Below, piece after piece: positions 48,093-56,969 of a DNA stretch of 64,000 bases. Positions within the stretch are counted from its first letter, which is position 1. Each line of letters begins with the position of its first letter. The DNA lies in the NCBI RefSeq assembly GCF_018336155.1, contig NZ_JAGYHF010000001.1, forward strand, positions 372,001-436,000. Direction: 5' to 3'. The notes beneath the pieces are model-generated. The model was not told where the DNA came from, searched no databases, and saw only the letters and a program-made list of their open reading frames with translations. The position numbers and the translations under genes were made by a program. The stretch comes from Pseudomonas rustica. GTDB lineage: Bacteria > Pseudomonadota > Gammaproteobacteria > Pseudomonadales > Pseudomonadaceae.

Positions 48093-48821
48093 CTATATAC
48101 CAATGGTTTGTACTTTGGACAGAGCAACGGTGCCCTTGCCGGCCAGGTTGAGCATCAGCTCGCCGCCGGTCTGGCTGATGGTCACGCTGTTGACCGTGGC
48201 CGGCAGGTAAGTGGCCAGATCCGTTGCGGCGCCATCGATCGGTGCGCTGGCCTTGAAGGTGTAAGTACCGACCGGCACCACGGTGCCGGAAGAATCCTTG
48301 CCGTCCCAAGTGAAGCTGGCATCACCGGCCGCGCGGCTGCCCAGGTCGATAGTGCGAACAGCCTTGCCGTCTTTATCGGTGATGGTGACGGTGCCGCCGG
48401 CGATCGACGAAGGCACGGTGACCGAACCGGTCAGGCCTTTGGTTGGGTCGTCGAGCTGCGCGGTGTTGGTCTGCACGATCACGTTGCGACCGACCAGCGA
48501 CGACGCCTGCAAGGCTTGCGAGGAGTTGTAGTTACCGGCCAGCGAGCTGACGGTGCTGTTCAGTGTGGTGATGCCTTCCAGACTGCTGAACTGCGCCAAC
48601 TGTGCAACGAACGCACTGTTGTCCTGCGGATCGAGCGGGTTCTGGTTTTTCAGCTGGGTCACCAGCAATTGCAGGAACGCATCTTTGCCCAGCGCCTGGC
48701 CACCGGTGGCGCTGTTGGTCGCCGAAGCGATGCCGCCGGAGGTGCTGCTGCTGGCCGTCTTCGACGAGTTGGCCAGAATGTCGTTCATGCTCAGGGAGCT
48801 GGTGGTATCGGTAACGCTCAT
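48093..48821 (-). CDS. flgD: Flagellar hook assembly (capping) protein FlgD
   Basis: A 242-aa protein that caps the growing hook. N-terminal KDAFLQLLVTQLKNQNPLDPQDNSAFVAQLAQFSSLEG is the FlgD signature; the C-terminal part contains the FlgD Ig-like and tudor-like domain (FTWDGKDSSGTVVPVGTYTF). 31 bases before flgE and 15 after flgC in one operon. Confidence 0.96.
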   Translation of the reverse strand: MSVTDTTSSLSMNDILANSSKTASSSTSGGIASATNSATGGQALGKDAFLQLLVTQLKNQNPLDPQDNSAFVAQLAQFSSLEGITTLNSTVSSLAGNYNSSQALQASSLVGRNVIVQTNTAQLDDPTKGLTGSVTVPSSIAGGTVTITDKDGKAVRTIDLGSRAAGDASFTWDGKDSSGTVVPVGTYTFKASAPIDGAATDLATYLPATVNSVTISQTGGELMLNLAGKGTVALSKVQTIGI

Positions 48822-48836
48822 GGCAGTCGCCCCTTA

Positions 48837-49280
48837 TTACTGACCGAGGGTCAGTACCTTCTGCATCATGGTTTTGGCGGTGTTCATCATTTCGGCGTTG
48901 GTCTGGAACGAACGGCTCGCGGAAATCATGTCAGCCATTTCTTCCACCACGTTGACGTTCGGGTAGTAGACGTAGCCTTTGGCGTCGGCCGCCGGATGGT
49001 TCGGCTCGTAACGCGCTTCGAGGTTGCTCTGGTCTTCGACCACACCGAGTACCTGCACGCCCTGCCCCGCTGCGTCCTGACTCTGGAACAGCGAGTTGCT
49101 GCCAGCGTTTTGGCCGCCCTGGAACATGGTGGCGAACACCGGGTGACGGGCGCGGTAGGTCTGGTCGATGCTCGAGGAAACGGTTTCGGCGTTGGCGATG
49201 TTCGACGCCACGGTGTTCAGACGCGTGGTTTGTGCGCTCATGCCGCTGCCGGCAATGTTGAAAACGCTGGACAGGGACAT
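48837..49280 (-). CDS. flgC: Flagellar basal-body rod protein FlgC
   Basis: A 147-aa rod protein. N-terminal FNIAGSGMSAQTTRLNTVASNIANAETV and C-terminal VVEEMADMISASRSFQTNAEMMNTAK are the FlgC hallmarks. It starts 3 bases after flgB. Confidence 0.97.
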   Translation of the reverse strand: MSLSSVFNIAGSGMSAQTTRLNTVASNIANAETVSSSIDQTYRARHPVFATMFQGGQNAGSNSLFQSQDAAGQGVQVLGVVEDQSNLEARYEPNHPAADAKGYVYYPNVNVVEEMADMISASRSFQTNAEMMNTAKTMMQKVLTLGQ

Positions 49281-49283
49281 GGA

Positions 49284-49691
49284 TTACTCTCCGCGCAGGG
49301 CTGAGACCAGCCCTTTGAATTTGCTGTTGAGCAGCGTGAAGCTGGCCTGGAAGCCCACGGCGTTTTCCGCGTAGTTGGACTGTTCCAGTTGCGCATCCAC
49401 GGTGTTCTGGTCGATCGAAGGTTGCATCGGCGTGCGATACAGCAGCGATTCGTCGCCATTGCCCAGGCCTTCAGCTTCGATGTGACGGCTGTTGGTCATG
49501 TTCAGGGCGATGGTGCCGTTGGCGTTCTTCTGGGTCTGTGCTTCTAGCACTTTCGAGAAGTCCAGATCCCGCGCCTTGTAGTTCGGGGTATCGGCGTTGG
49601 CGATGTTGTTGGCCAGCACTTCGGCACGCTGGGCGCGGAAGCCCAATGCTTTTTCGTGAATGCCGAGCGCTTTATCGAAGCTGATGCTCAT
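49284..49691 (-). CDS. flgB: Flagellar basal-body rod protein FlgB
   Basis: A 135-aa proximal rod protein. LANNIANADTPNYKARDLDF near 23-42 and the C-terminal QSNYAENAVGFQASFTLLNSKFK match FlgB. The start at 49691 gives the normal N-terminus MSISFDKALGIHEKAL. First gene of flgBCDE, with a sigma-54 promoter directly upstream. Confidence 0.97.
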   Translation of the reverse strand: MSISFDKALGIHEKALGFRAQRAEVLANNIANADTPNYKARDLDFSKVLEAQTQKNANGTIALNMTNSRHIEAEGLGNGDESLLYRTPMQPSIDQNTVDAQLEQSNYAENAVGFQASFTLLNSKFKGLVSALRGE

Positions 49692-49734
49692 GTCGGGAAC
49701 CTTCAGGTGACCGGTTTTTCGTACATGAGCTTTA

Positions 49735-49749
49735 GCAAGCCGCGTGCCA
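49735..49749 (-). promoter_or_regulatory. Sigma-54 promoter of flgBCDE
   Basis: On the minus strand TGGCACG-N4-TTGC with GG-N10-GC. Predicted start of transcription near 49723, giving a leader of about 32 bases. Fits FleQ-dependent class II flagellar genes. Confidence 0.85.
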
Positions 49750-49874
49750 AACAGAAGAATCCCCGTAAACCGGGGCTTTGCGGGCAGCCGGCAACGCGGC
49801 AATGCCAGAAAAGCGGCAAGCGGTTTCCGCCAGATGCCGCTTTTCTGCCGCTTCGCCCTGCGAGCACCTCCACC

Positions 49875-49958
49875 TGTAGGAGCTGCCGAAGGCTGCGATC
49901 TTTAGATCTTGATCTTAAAAAACAAAATCAAAAGATCGCAGCCTTCGGCAGCTCCTAC
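49875..49958. repeat. REP-like inverted repeat, family A
   Basis: Arms tgtaggagctgccgaaggct at 49875 and agccttcggcagctcctacg ending 49958. It lies in the 324-base gap between flgB and cheR, which otherwise holds the flgB promoter and the cheR terminator. Confidence 0.92.
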
Positions 49959-49972
49959 GTGAAGCATGCGGC

Positions 49973-49999
49973 AAAAAAAAGGAGCCCCTGAGGGCTCCC
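49973..49999 (-). terminator. Terminator of cheV-cheR
   Basis: Stem ggagccc / gggctcc; on the minus strand it is followed by eight T residues. It lies 17 bases after the cheR stop. Confidence 0.88.
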
Positions 50000-50015
50000 T
50001 TCTTCTGCACATGCT

Positions 50016-50843
50016 TCATTTCGCCTGGTAAATAATCCCCGGGCTGCACTGCACCATCTGGTAATGATCCGGCAAACCGTTCAGCGCTTCCGACGCGCCA
50101 AGGAACAGATAACCGCCCGGCTTCAACGTGCTGTGAATGCGCAACAGGATGTCTTTCTTCACTTCGGCAGAGAAGTAGATCAACACGTTGCGGCAGAACA
50201 CGATGTCGAACTTGCCCAGCGCGGCGTAGCTGTCGAGCAGGTTGAACGAGCGGAACTCGACGCGGCTTTTGATCGGCGCCTTGATCACCCAGCGCCCCGG
50301 GCCTTTCGGGTCGAAGTAACGCTGCAGACGTTCCGGCGACAAACCACGACCAATGGCCAGGCTGTCGTACTCGCCGGTCTTGCAGTTGTTGAGCATCAGG
50401 CCGGACAGATCGGTGGCAACAATCTGCACGCCCATCTTCAGCTGACCGAGGTTAGTGCGCTCAAACTCATCGATCGACATCGACAGCGAATACGGTTCCT
50501 GACCCGACGAGCACGCCGCCGACCAGATCCGCAGACGCTGGTTAGGGCTGGCCTTGATCGCTTCGGGCAGGACTTTTTTCTTCAAGACTTCAAACGGATA
50601 GGTGTCACGAAACCACAGGGTTTCGTTGGTCGTCATGGCATCAACCACCTGCTCGCGCAAACCGCTGCGCGGCTGGGTCTGGATGCGCTGCACCAGCTCA
50701 CCCAGGGATTTGATGCCTTGCTGTTCCATCAGTTTGTTGAGACGGCTCGAGACCAGGTATTGCTTGTTTTCACCGAGCAAAATGCCACAGGCTTTTTCCA
50801 GGAAGACCCGGAACTGTTCGAAATCCAAATTACCCGTAGACAA
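50016..50843 (-). CDS. cheR: Chemotaxis protein methyltransferase CheR
   Basis: A 275-aa enzyme that methylates glutamates of chemoreceptors using SAM. The N-terminal helical domain (FRVFLEKACGILLGENKQYLV), the SAM site RIWSAACSSGQEPYSLSM near 105-122 and IVFCRNVLIYFS near 213 are typical. Lies 46 bases after cheV, same strand; the order cheV-cheR beside flgA is as in PAO1. Confidence 0.96.
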   Translation of the reverse strand: MSTGNLDFEQFRVFLEKACGILLGENKQYLVSSRLNKLMEQQGIKSLGELVQRIQTQPRSGLREQVVDAMTTNETLWFRDTYPFEVLKKKVLPEAIKASPNQRLRIWSAACSSGQEPYSLSMSIDEFERTNLGQLKMGVQIVATDLSGLMLNNCKTGEYDSLAIGRGLSPERLQRYFDPKGPGRWVIKAPIKSRVEFRSFNLLDSYAALGKFDIVFCRNVLIYFSAEVKKDILLRIHSTLKPGGYLFLGASEALNGLPDHYQMVQCSPGIIYQAK

Positions 50844-50889
50844 TGATGCCGCCTCTTAAATCGTGTTGACCGCCAGGAGCAAAGCGCTC

Positions 50890-51822
50890 CTAACTGATAT
50901 CTGCTGCTTTGATCCGGTCGACTACCCGGGATGCCAGGTCATCAGGGCGGAATTTGGCCAGAAAGTCATCGGCGCCGACTTTCTTGACCATCGCCTGATT
51001 GAATACCCCGGACAACGAAGTATGCAGGATGATATGAAGCTTTTGCATGCGTGGGTCGCTGCGGATCTCGGCCGTCAAAGTGTATCCGTCCATCTCCGGC
51101 ATCTCGATGTCGGAGATCATCATCAGGAACTCTTCTTCCGGCTTCTTGCCCTCATCGACCAGTTTGCGCAGGTAATCCAGCGCCTGTTTGCCGTCGTTCA
51201 GCGCCACCACTTCGACGCCGACCGTTTGCAGACAACGCGACACCTGCTTGCGCGCCACCGACGAGTCATCGACCGTCAGCACCCGCAGCGACAACGCTTT
51301 GGTCTGGGTCTCGACATCGACCACGCCCACCGAAATCGCTTCCGGCGTCGGCGCAACTTCCGCCAGCACTTTCTCGACGTCGATGATTTCGACTAACTGA
51401 TTGTCCACCCGAGTCACAGCGGTCAGGTAATGATCGCGACCCGTGCCCTTGGGCGGCGGATGAATCTCTTCCCAGTTCATGTTGACGATGCGCTCCACCG
51501 AGCGCACCAGGAAACCCTGGGTCTTGGTGTTGTACTCCGTGATGATCACGAACGGGTTGTTCTTGTCTTTCAACGCGCCGGAGCCGGTCGCCATCGCCAG
51601 ATCAAGGATCGGAATGGTCGCCCCCCGGATATTTGCCACCCCGCACACGACAGGACTGGACTTGGGCATCAACGTCAGCGACGGGCATTGCAGCACTTCC
51701 CGCACCTTGAACACGTTGATTCCGTAGAGCTGCTGACCGTCGAGACGGAACAACAACAGCTCCAGGCGATTCTGCCCCACCAGTTGCGTGCGCTGGTTTA
51801 CCGAATCCATTACACCAGCCAT
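50890..51822 (-). CDS. cheV: Chemotaxis coupling protein CheV
   Basis: A 310-aa protein: CheW-like domain about 15-165 (LLFRLDGQQLYGINVFKVREVL) and a receiver about 172-300 with VDDSS, phospho-acceptor Asp in MISDIEMPEMDG and switch Lys near FLAKFRPD. CheV couples receptors to CheA and may act as a phosphate sink. Divergent from flgA with an 82-base gap. Confidence 0.95.
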   Translation of the reverse strand: MAGVMDSVNQRTQLVGQNRLELLLFRLDGQQLYGINVFKVREVLQCPSLTLMPKSSPVVCGVANIRGATIPILDLAMATGSGALKDKNNPFVIITEYNTKTQGFLVRSVERIVNMNWEEIHPPPKGTGRDHYLTAVTRVDNQLVEIIDVEKVLAEVAPTPEAISVGVVDVETQTKALSLRVLTVDDSSVARKQVSRCLQTVGVEVVALNDGKQALDYLRKLVDEGKKPEEEFLMMISDIEMPEMDGYTLTAEIRSDPRMQKLHIILHTSLSGVFNQAMVKKVGADDFLAKFRPDDLASRVVDRIKAADIS

Positions 51823-51878
51823 GCCCAGACTCCTACCTCAACGCCAAGTGTTGTTGCGACGCACATTCATTGCTAAAC

Positions 51879-51892
51879 GGCACGGCGCTTGC
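51879..51892 (+). promoter_or_regulatory. Sigma-54 promoter of flgA
   Basis: cGGCACGGCGCTTGCT: GG-N10-GC exact, with C instead of T before GG. The predicted transcription start is near 51904, next to the flgA ATG at 51905. Confidence 0.65.
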
Positions 51893-51904
51893 TTTTTAAC
51901 TCGT

Positions 51905-52666
51905 ATGAACGCTCAAACGACATTTTTCCGACACCTGACCTCTCCCCTTCGCAAAGGGCTTTGCGCGGTGTCTGCCGCCTGCTGTTTGCTCGCTGGCAGC
52001 CCTGCCATTGCGGATTCGGTTACCTTGCCTGACATGCTTATCGGCGTCACTCAGGGCTTTCTTGAGTTCACCGTAGAAGACTATTTGGCAACCAGTCAAA
52101 CCGAAGGCCGCTACGAGATCGAAGTCAAGCAGCTCGATCCGCGTATGCGCATGCCGATGTGCGACAAGGAATTGACAGCGTCGCTGGAGAATACCCCCCG
52201 TCCTTTGGGCCGGGTGACGGTCAAGGTTCGCTGTGAAGGCAGTTCGCCCTGGACGGTGTTCGTGCCCGCTCAAGTCCGCCTGTTTCGCGAGATTGTCACC
52301 ACCACCCGAGCACTCAGGCGCGCCGGGATTATCGAACCTCAGGACGTGACCTTGCGCGAACGCGATGTCAGTCAGATCAATCAAGGTTTTCTGACCTCGG
52401 TAGACGAAGCGATCGGGCAGAAATTAACCCGACCAACGGTCGCCGATCAGGTGATTACCCAAGTCCACCTGGAACAGGCCGAAGTCGTGCGCAAAGGTGA
52501 TCAAGTGGTCATCACCGCGCGCAGCGGCACACTCGCCGTGCGCATGCCCGGCGAAGCCCTGTCCAACGGCGGACTGAAAGAACAGATCCGAGTGAAAAAC
52601 CTCAATTCGCAACGGGTGATCAAGGCGCAAATCATCGCGCCGGGACAGGTGGAAGTTTCCATGTAA
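51905..52666 (+). CDS. flgA: Flagellar P-ring assembly chaperone FlgA
   Basis: A 253-aa periplasmic protein with a signal peptide (about 1-35, LLAGSPAIA/DS), an N-terminal FlgA domain and a C-terminal SAF domain (FREIVTTTRALRRAGIIEPQDVTL, GEALSNGGLKEQIRVKNLNSQRVI). It helps assemble FlgI into the P ring. No ribosome site precedes the ATG at 51905, and a sigma-54 site ends 13 bases before it, so the message may be leaderless. A GTG at codon 22 has AAAGGG before it but would give a poor signal peptide. Confidence 0.93.
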   Translation: MNAQTTFFRHLTSPLRKGLCAVSAACCLLAGSPAIADSVTLPDMLIGVTQGFLEFTVEDYLATSQTEGRYEIEVKQLDPRMRMPMCDKELTASLENTPRPLGRVTVKVRCEGSSPWTVFVPAQVRLFREIVTTTRALRRAGIIEPQDVTLRERDVSQINQGFLTSVDEAIGQKLTRPTVADQVITQVHLEQAEVVRKGDQVVITARSGTLAVRMPGEALSNGGLKEQIRVKNLNSQRVIKAQIIAPGQVEVSM

Positions 52667-52764
52667 ACACCGAGGAGAAAACTGGCGCTGGCCATGGCTG
52701 TTCCCTAAACTGTGCCGCAGCAGGACGCGCGCGGGTGCATGCAGCTTTCATTGCTAAATGTGCC

Positions 52765-52791
52765 TAAAGTTTTCCAGGAGATGGCCGAAAA
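52765..52791 (+). promoter_or_regulatory. Sigma-28 (FliA) promoter of flgM
   Basis: TAAAGTTT (52765-52772), 11 bases, GCCGAAAA (52784-52791): near-perfect FliA promoter, 36 bases before the flgM ATG. Confidence 0.88.
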
Positions 52792-52826
52792 CATGGCAAG
52801 CGTCCAAATTCCCAGAGGTTTTTATC

Positions 52827-53153
52827 ATGGTCATCGATTTCAGCCGTTTGAACAGCTCCTCGTCACTGACAGGCAGTACACGTACCAGCGCGCCCAAGGA
52901 AACCGCCGAAAACGGCACTTCCGCGCCGCTGAATACCCAGGCCGAAACGGCCAGTACCGCTAAAAGCGGGGAATCGGTACACCTCAGCAATGAGGCTCAA
53001 CAGTTGCAGAAGGTCACTGACAAGCTGCGCGATCAGCCTGCTGTCGACAAAGCCCGTGTGGCCGAGTTGAAAGCCGCGATTGCCGATGGCAGCTATAAAG
53101 TCGACAGCAACCGTGTAGCCAGCAAACTGCTCAACTTCGAAGCCCAGCGCTAG
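52827..53153 (+). CDS. flgM: Anti-sigma-28 factor FlgM
   Basis: A 108-aa small, disordered-looking protein. The C-terminal half ([46 protein letters not shown]) is the FliA-binding FlgM domain. It holds FliA until the hook is complete, then is exported. Start at 52827 with AGAGG upstream. Expressed from its own sigma-28 promoter and followed by flgN. Confidence 0.96.
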   Translation: MVIDFSRLNSSSSLTGSTRTSAPKETAENGTSAPLNTQAETASTAKSGESVHLSNEAQQLQKVTDKLRDQPAVDKARVAELKAAIADGSYKVDSNRVASKLLNFEAQR

Positions 53154-53201
53154 GCTTTTGCCAGCGCGAGGCTTTTGGACGCTTAAAACCCAAGGCCAGC
53201 C

Positions 53202-53669
53202 ATGCACGACACTAATTTATTGCAACTGATCAACGACGACTTTGCTCCAGCTCAACAATTGCTGGAGTTATTGCAAACCGAGTCTCTCGCTTTGCACGGT
53301 CGCGACATGCCCCTGCTCGAAGAGATTCTGGCAACCAAACAGGCACTGATCATTCTGCTTGAACAGCATGGCCGCAAGCGCAGCGAAATCCTCGTCAGCC
53401 TCAACCTGACGCCAGACCGTCAAGGTCTTGAGCAACTGGCCGCGCAATCGAGCGTTGGCCAGCAGCTGCTGACCCAGGGCGATGCCCTGACCGATCTCAT
53501 CGCCCAATGTCAGGCGGCCAACGTCAAAAACGGCCAGTCGATCCTCATGCAACAGGCCGCGACCACCAACCAACTGAAGATCCTCACCGGGGGCGAAGCG
53601 CCAGCGTTGTATGACGCCAGCGGCACGTTTGCCAAACCCGCGATGCCGCGTCCGCTCAGCCAGGCATGA
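53202..53669 (+). CDS. flgN: Flagellar chaperone FlgN
   Basis: A 155-aa helical protein expected to chaperone the hook-filament junction proteins FlgK and FlgL. The helical, Gln/Leu-rich make-up with LQTESLALHGRDMPLLEEILATKQALI and the position after flgM support the FlgN call. Sequence in this family is poorly conserved, so the call leans on context. Confidence 0.88.
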   Translation: MHDTNLLQLINDDFAPAQQLLELLQTESLALHGRDMPLLEEILATKQALIILLEQHGRKRSEILVSLNLTPDRQGLEQLAAQSSVGQQLLTQGDALTDLIAQCQAANVKNGQSILMQQAATTNQLKILTGGEAPALYDASGTFAKPAMPRPLSQA

Positions 53670-53757
53670 GTCGTTGATGCGCCAGCTCTATCAACTCGCG
53701 AAACATGCTGGCAAAATGCTGGCTAGTCGTCATATTTTGTCTGGAGATTGATAAACC

Positions 53758-54504
53758 GTGTCCAACGCCCTCAGCGCGGATGATGCTCCGCAGCCTCCAA
53801 AGGTGCTTACCACACCTCTGGAAATCTCCAGCAACCTGCGTCAGCTGCAAGACAGCCATGATCCGCTGATCATCACCTTTCACGAGCGTAGCCAGCGTTT
53901 CCAGAGCTATTTGATCAAGGTTGACCGCGATACCGCTTCGATTAACCTCGATGAAATGGTGCCACGTGACGGTGAACGCTTTCTGCTGGCGGGCGAGCCG
54001 TTCAAGGTTGAGGGTTTCCATGAAGGCGTGCGCATCGCCTGGGAATGCAATGGCACGCTGGACATCGTCGATCGCGACGGCGACCGCTTCTACACCGGCG
54101 AACTGCCGACCGAAGTGGTTTATCACCAGCGCCGCAACGCTTTCCGCGCCGCGCTGAAACTGACCGATCTGGTCAACGTCGAACTCGGCGGCGAGAAACT
54201 CAAGGCGCCGATCAACGGCAAGCTGCTGGACATCTCCGCCACCGGTTGCAAGCTGCGCTTTGAAGGCGACATCACTGACCGCCTGCAACTGGGCCAGGTC
54301 TACGACCGCCTGATCGCCCCGCCGCTGTTCGGCAATCAGCCGACTTCGGTTGAACTGCGTTATCTGCATTTCGAAGAAAAACTCAACATCACCTTTGCGG
54401 GTCTGCGCTTCCACAACATCAGTGGCCAGGCGGCGCGTAACGTTGAGCGCTTCGTGTATCAGCTGCAGCGTGAAGCACGGCGTTTCGATAAAGACGATAT
54501 GTGA
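53758..54504 (+). CDS. flgZ: c-di-GMP receptor / flagellar brake FlgZ (YcgR, PilZ domain)
   Basis: A 248-aa protein: N-terminal YcgR domain (about 20-110) and PilZ domain (about 118-235) with the c-di-GMP motifs RNAFR (RxxxR, near 125-129) and DISATG (near 160, D/NxSxxG). On binding c-di-GMP it slows the flagellar motor. GTG start at 53758. Follows flgM-flgN, as in other Pseudomonas, where the gene is called flgZ. Confidence 0.95.
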   Translation: MSNALSADDAPQPPKVLTTPLEISSNLRQLQDSHDPLIITFHERSQRFQSYLIKVDRDTASINLDEMVPRDGERFLLAGEPFKVEGFHEGVRIAWECNGTLDIVDRDGDRFYTGELPTEVVYHQRRNAFRAALKLTDLVNVELGGEKLKAPINGKLLDISATGCKLRFEGDITDRLQLGQVYDRLIAPPLFGNQPTSVELRYLHFEEKLNITFAGLRFHNISGQAARNVERFVYQLQREARRFDKDDM

Positions 54505-54520
54505 TTCGTAGCGGCAAATA

Positions 54521-54556
54521 AAAAAAGGGCAGTCCTTGGCGGGACTGCCCTTTTTT
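54521..54556 (+). terminator. Terminator of flgZ
   Basis: Stem aaaaagggcagtcc / ggactgcccttttt with loop ttggcg, 17 bases after the flgZ stop. A near copy lies at about 55226-55261. Confidence 0.92.
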
Positions 54557-54566
54557 GTGCCTGAGA

Positions 54567-55226
54567 GAATTCAACCAAGAATCTGTGGTGAGTGAGTTCT
54601 TGTGGTGAGGGGATTTATCCCCGACCGGCTGCGCAGCAGTCGTAAAACCATGCAATGTGGTGTGTCAGGAAGAATGTACATTCAGGGGTTGGGGCTGCTT
54701 CGCAGCCCAGCGGGGATAAATCCCCTCGCCACAGGTTAAGTGTTTCTCTTTAGGGTTTTGCACCTATGTGAATTATTCGCCTGTGAGAATTCAGCCAAGA
54801 ATCTGTGGTGAGTGAGTTCTTGTGGTGAGGGGATTTATCCCCGACCGGCTGCGCAGCAGTCGCAAAACCATGCAATGTGGTGTGTCAGGAAGAATGTGGA
54901 TTCAGGGTTTGGGGCTGCTTCGCAGCCCATCGGGGATGAATCCCCTCGCCACAGGTTAAGTGTTTCCCTTTAGGGTTTTGCACCTATGTGAATTATTCGC
55001 CTGTGAGAATTCAACCAAGAATCTGTGGTGAGTGAGTTCTTGTGGTGAGGGGATTTATCCCCGCCCGGCTGCGCAGCAGTCGTAAAACCATGCAATGTGG
55101 TGTGTCAGGAAGAATGTGGATTCAGGGGTTGGGGCTGCTTCGCAGCCCAGCGGGGATGAATCCCCTCGCCACAGGTTAAGTGTTTACCTTTAGGGTCTTG
55201 CAGCTATGTGATTTATAGCGGCGAAT
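54567..55226. repeat. Tandem 220-bp repeat array with family D REP cores
   Basis: Units start with gaattca at 54567, 54787 and 55007, 220 bp apart, and are nearly identical. Each holds an inverted pair (gtggtgaggggatttatccc and ggggataaatcccctcgcca), an inner ggctgcgcagcag/ctgcttcgcagcc piece and an AT-richer tail ending ttattcgcctgtga. No gene is supported. Confidence 0.93.
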
Positions 55227-55441
55227 AAAAGGGGCAGTCCTTGGCGGGACTGCCCTTTTTTGTGCCCGAGAGAATTCAATCAAGAATCTGTGGTTTATGA
55301 ATTACTTGTGGCGAGGGGATTTATCCCCGCTGGGCTGCGAAGCGGCCCCAAATCCTGACTGCACAATGTTCCTGTTGAACCGAGCTGGATGGTTTTACGA
55401 CTGCTGCGCAGCCGAACGGGGATAAATCCCCTCGCCACAAG
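55226..55441. repeat. Copy of the flgZ terminator plus fourth, diverged family D unit
   Basis: A second copy of the flgZ terminator (gggcagtccttggcgggact, about 55231-55250) precedes a fourth gaattca unit at 55272 whose REP arms lie at about 55305-55330 and 55418-55440. The order terminator-unit is the same as at 54521, so a larger block was duplicated. Confidence 0.88.
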
Positions 55442-55513
55442 AATTCACTCACCACAGGGTTATCCATTCATCATTAAATCTGTTTTCACCACAGGTGAAT
55501 ATTGCAGTCAGAG

Positions 55514-56902
55514 TCAGGGTCTGGCGCCACTGATGTCTGGCGTCGGTTTATCGCTGCCATCATCCGGCTCTGGCTCCACCACTGGCTCCGGCGGAGTCTC
55601 AGATTCAGGCTCCACTTCCGGTTCAGGCTCAGGCTCGGCCGGTGTCTGCATCTGATCCTGCACCACCTGTTCATCCACCCGTGGATCCAGCGCTGCCACC
55701 AGCGGTGAGCTCGACATGCTGTCCGGCATCGCCACGTGATGCAGCGGCGCGTCATCAACCTGGTGCAGATTGGTCACGGCTTTCGGACGGATTCGCCACA
55801 CCAGCACCAACGCAAAGAAGCTGAAAAACGCATACAGACTCTGGCTGCCGAGAAACTTCATCAACACACCCGCCAGCAACGGCCCGATGCTCGCGCCGAC
55901 GCCATACGTCACCAGCAGCATCGCCGTCAGCGAAACCCGGCGATCGCCCTCAACGTGGTCATTGGAAAACGCCACCGCCAGCGGATACAGACAGAACTGC
56001 ACCAGCGAGCAGAAGAAGCCGACCACAAACAGCACCTCCAGCGGCACCTCCGGCATGATCGCCAACGGCAGCGCCGCCACCGCGAGGAACCCGGCAAAGC
56101 AGCGAATCAGCAGCGCACGATCATAGCGGTCGGACAACCAGCCCAGCGGCCACTGCACCAGCAGCCCGGCAAAAATGCAGCTACCCATGAACAGACCGAC
56201 CTGCTCGGTCGAGAGCCCTTGCTGCGAGGCATACAACGGCGCCAGACCGTAAAACGCACCGATGATCAAACCGGCGCCGAGCACCGTACTCAGCGACTGC
56301 GGCACACGTTTAATGAAGAAGCGCGGCTCCATCGGCGCAGGATGCAGCGGCGCCGGGTGAATCCGTCGGGTCAGCGTCACCGGCACCAGGCACAGGGCGA
56401 AACACAGCGCGACCAACATCAACAGCTCCGGCCCCAGCCCCGGGTGCATGACCAGAATCAGTTGACCCAACACCAGCCCCAGATACGAAGCGATCATGTA
56501 TCCGCTGAACACCATCCCACGCTGATTGGCATCGGCCTGCTCGTTGAGCCAGCTCTCGATCACCATGTATTGACACATCATGCCCAGACCGACAATCGTC
56601 CGCAGCACCAGCCACGCCGGCAGCCAGTCCACCAGACCATGCCCGAGCACCGCCGCACCGACGATCCCGGCGCACGCCGAATACGCCCGGATATGCCCAA
56701 CACGGGCGATCAAGCGGTGACCGATCTTGCCGCCCAGCACCAGACCAAAATAGTTGCAGGCCATCAGCGCACCGACCCACAGCCCGTCGACATTGTCGGC
56801 GGCCAGGCGCAAAGCCAGATAAGTAGACAAAAGGCCCGAGCCGATCAACATCATCAGCGAGGCGAAATACAGCGCTCGAAAGGATTTCCAGATTTGGCGC
56901 AT
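55514..56902 (-). CDS. MFS transporter (YcaD-like) with acidic Pro-rich tail
   Basis: A 462-aa inner-membrane transporter with about 12 hydrophobic helices from residue 8 to 385. LIARVGHIRAYSACAG and WLSDRYDRALLIR are MFS loop motifs. The last 70 residues are a cytoplasmic tail with repeated Glu-Pro pairs (EPEPEPEVEPESE), unusual for MFS. The start at 56902 (MRQIWKSFRALYFASLMM) is the family start. Substrate unknown. Confidence 0.88.
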   Translation of the reverse strand: MRQIWKSFRALYFASLMMLIGSGLLSTYLALRLAADNVDGLWVGALMACNYFGLVLGGKIGHRLIARVGHIRAYSACAGIVGAAVLGHGLVDWLPAWLVLRTIVGLGMMCQYMVIESWLNEQADANQRGMVFSGYMIASYLGLVLGQLILVMHPGLGPELLMLVALCFALCLVPVTLTRRIHPAPLHPAPMEPRFFIKRVPQSLSTVLGAGLIIGAFYGLAPLYASQQGLSTEQVGLFMGSCIFAGLLVQWPLGWLSDRYDRALLIRCFAGFLAVAALPLAIMPEVPLEVLFVVGFFCSLVQFCLYPLAVAFSNDHVEGDRRVSLTAMLLVTYGVGASIGPLLAGVLMKFLGSQSLYAFFSFFALVLVWRIRPKAVTNLHQVDDAPLHHVAMPDSMSSSPLVAALDPRVDEQVVQDQMQTPAEPEPEPEVEPESETPPEPVVEPEPDDGSDKPTPDISGARP

Positions 56903-56969
56903 CGGCGTTCCGAGCGGCTCCTTGCAGTGAGTCCGGGCTATCAAACGATAGCCCGGTGGCGACAGTTCG

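Noticed and set aside
54567..55441. A possible CRISPR array in the periodic repeats behind flgZ
   Set aside because: The periodic unit is 220 bp and nearly identical throughout, without short direct repeats separated by unique spacers, and no cas gene is near.
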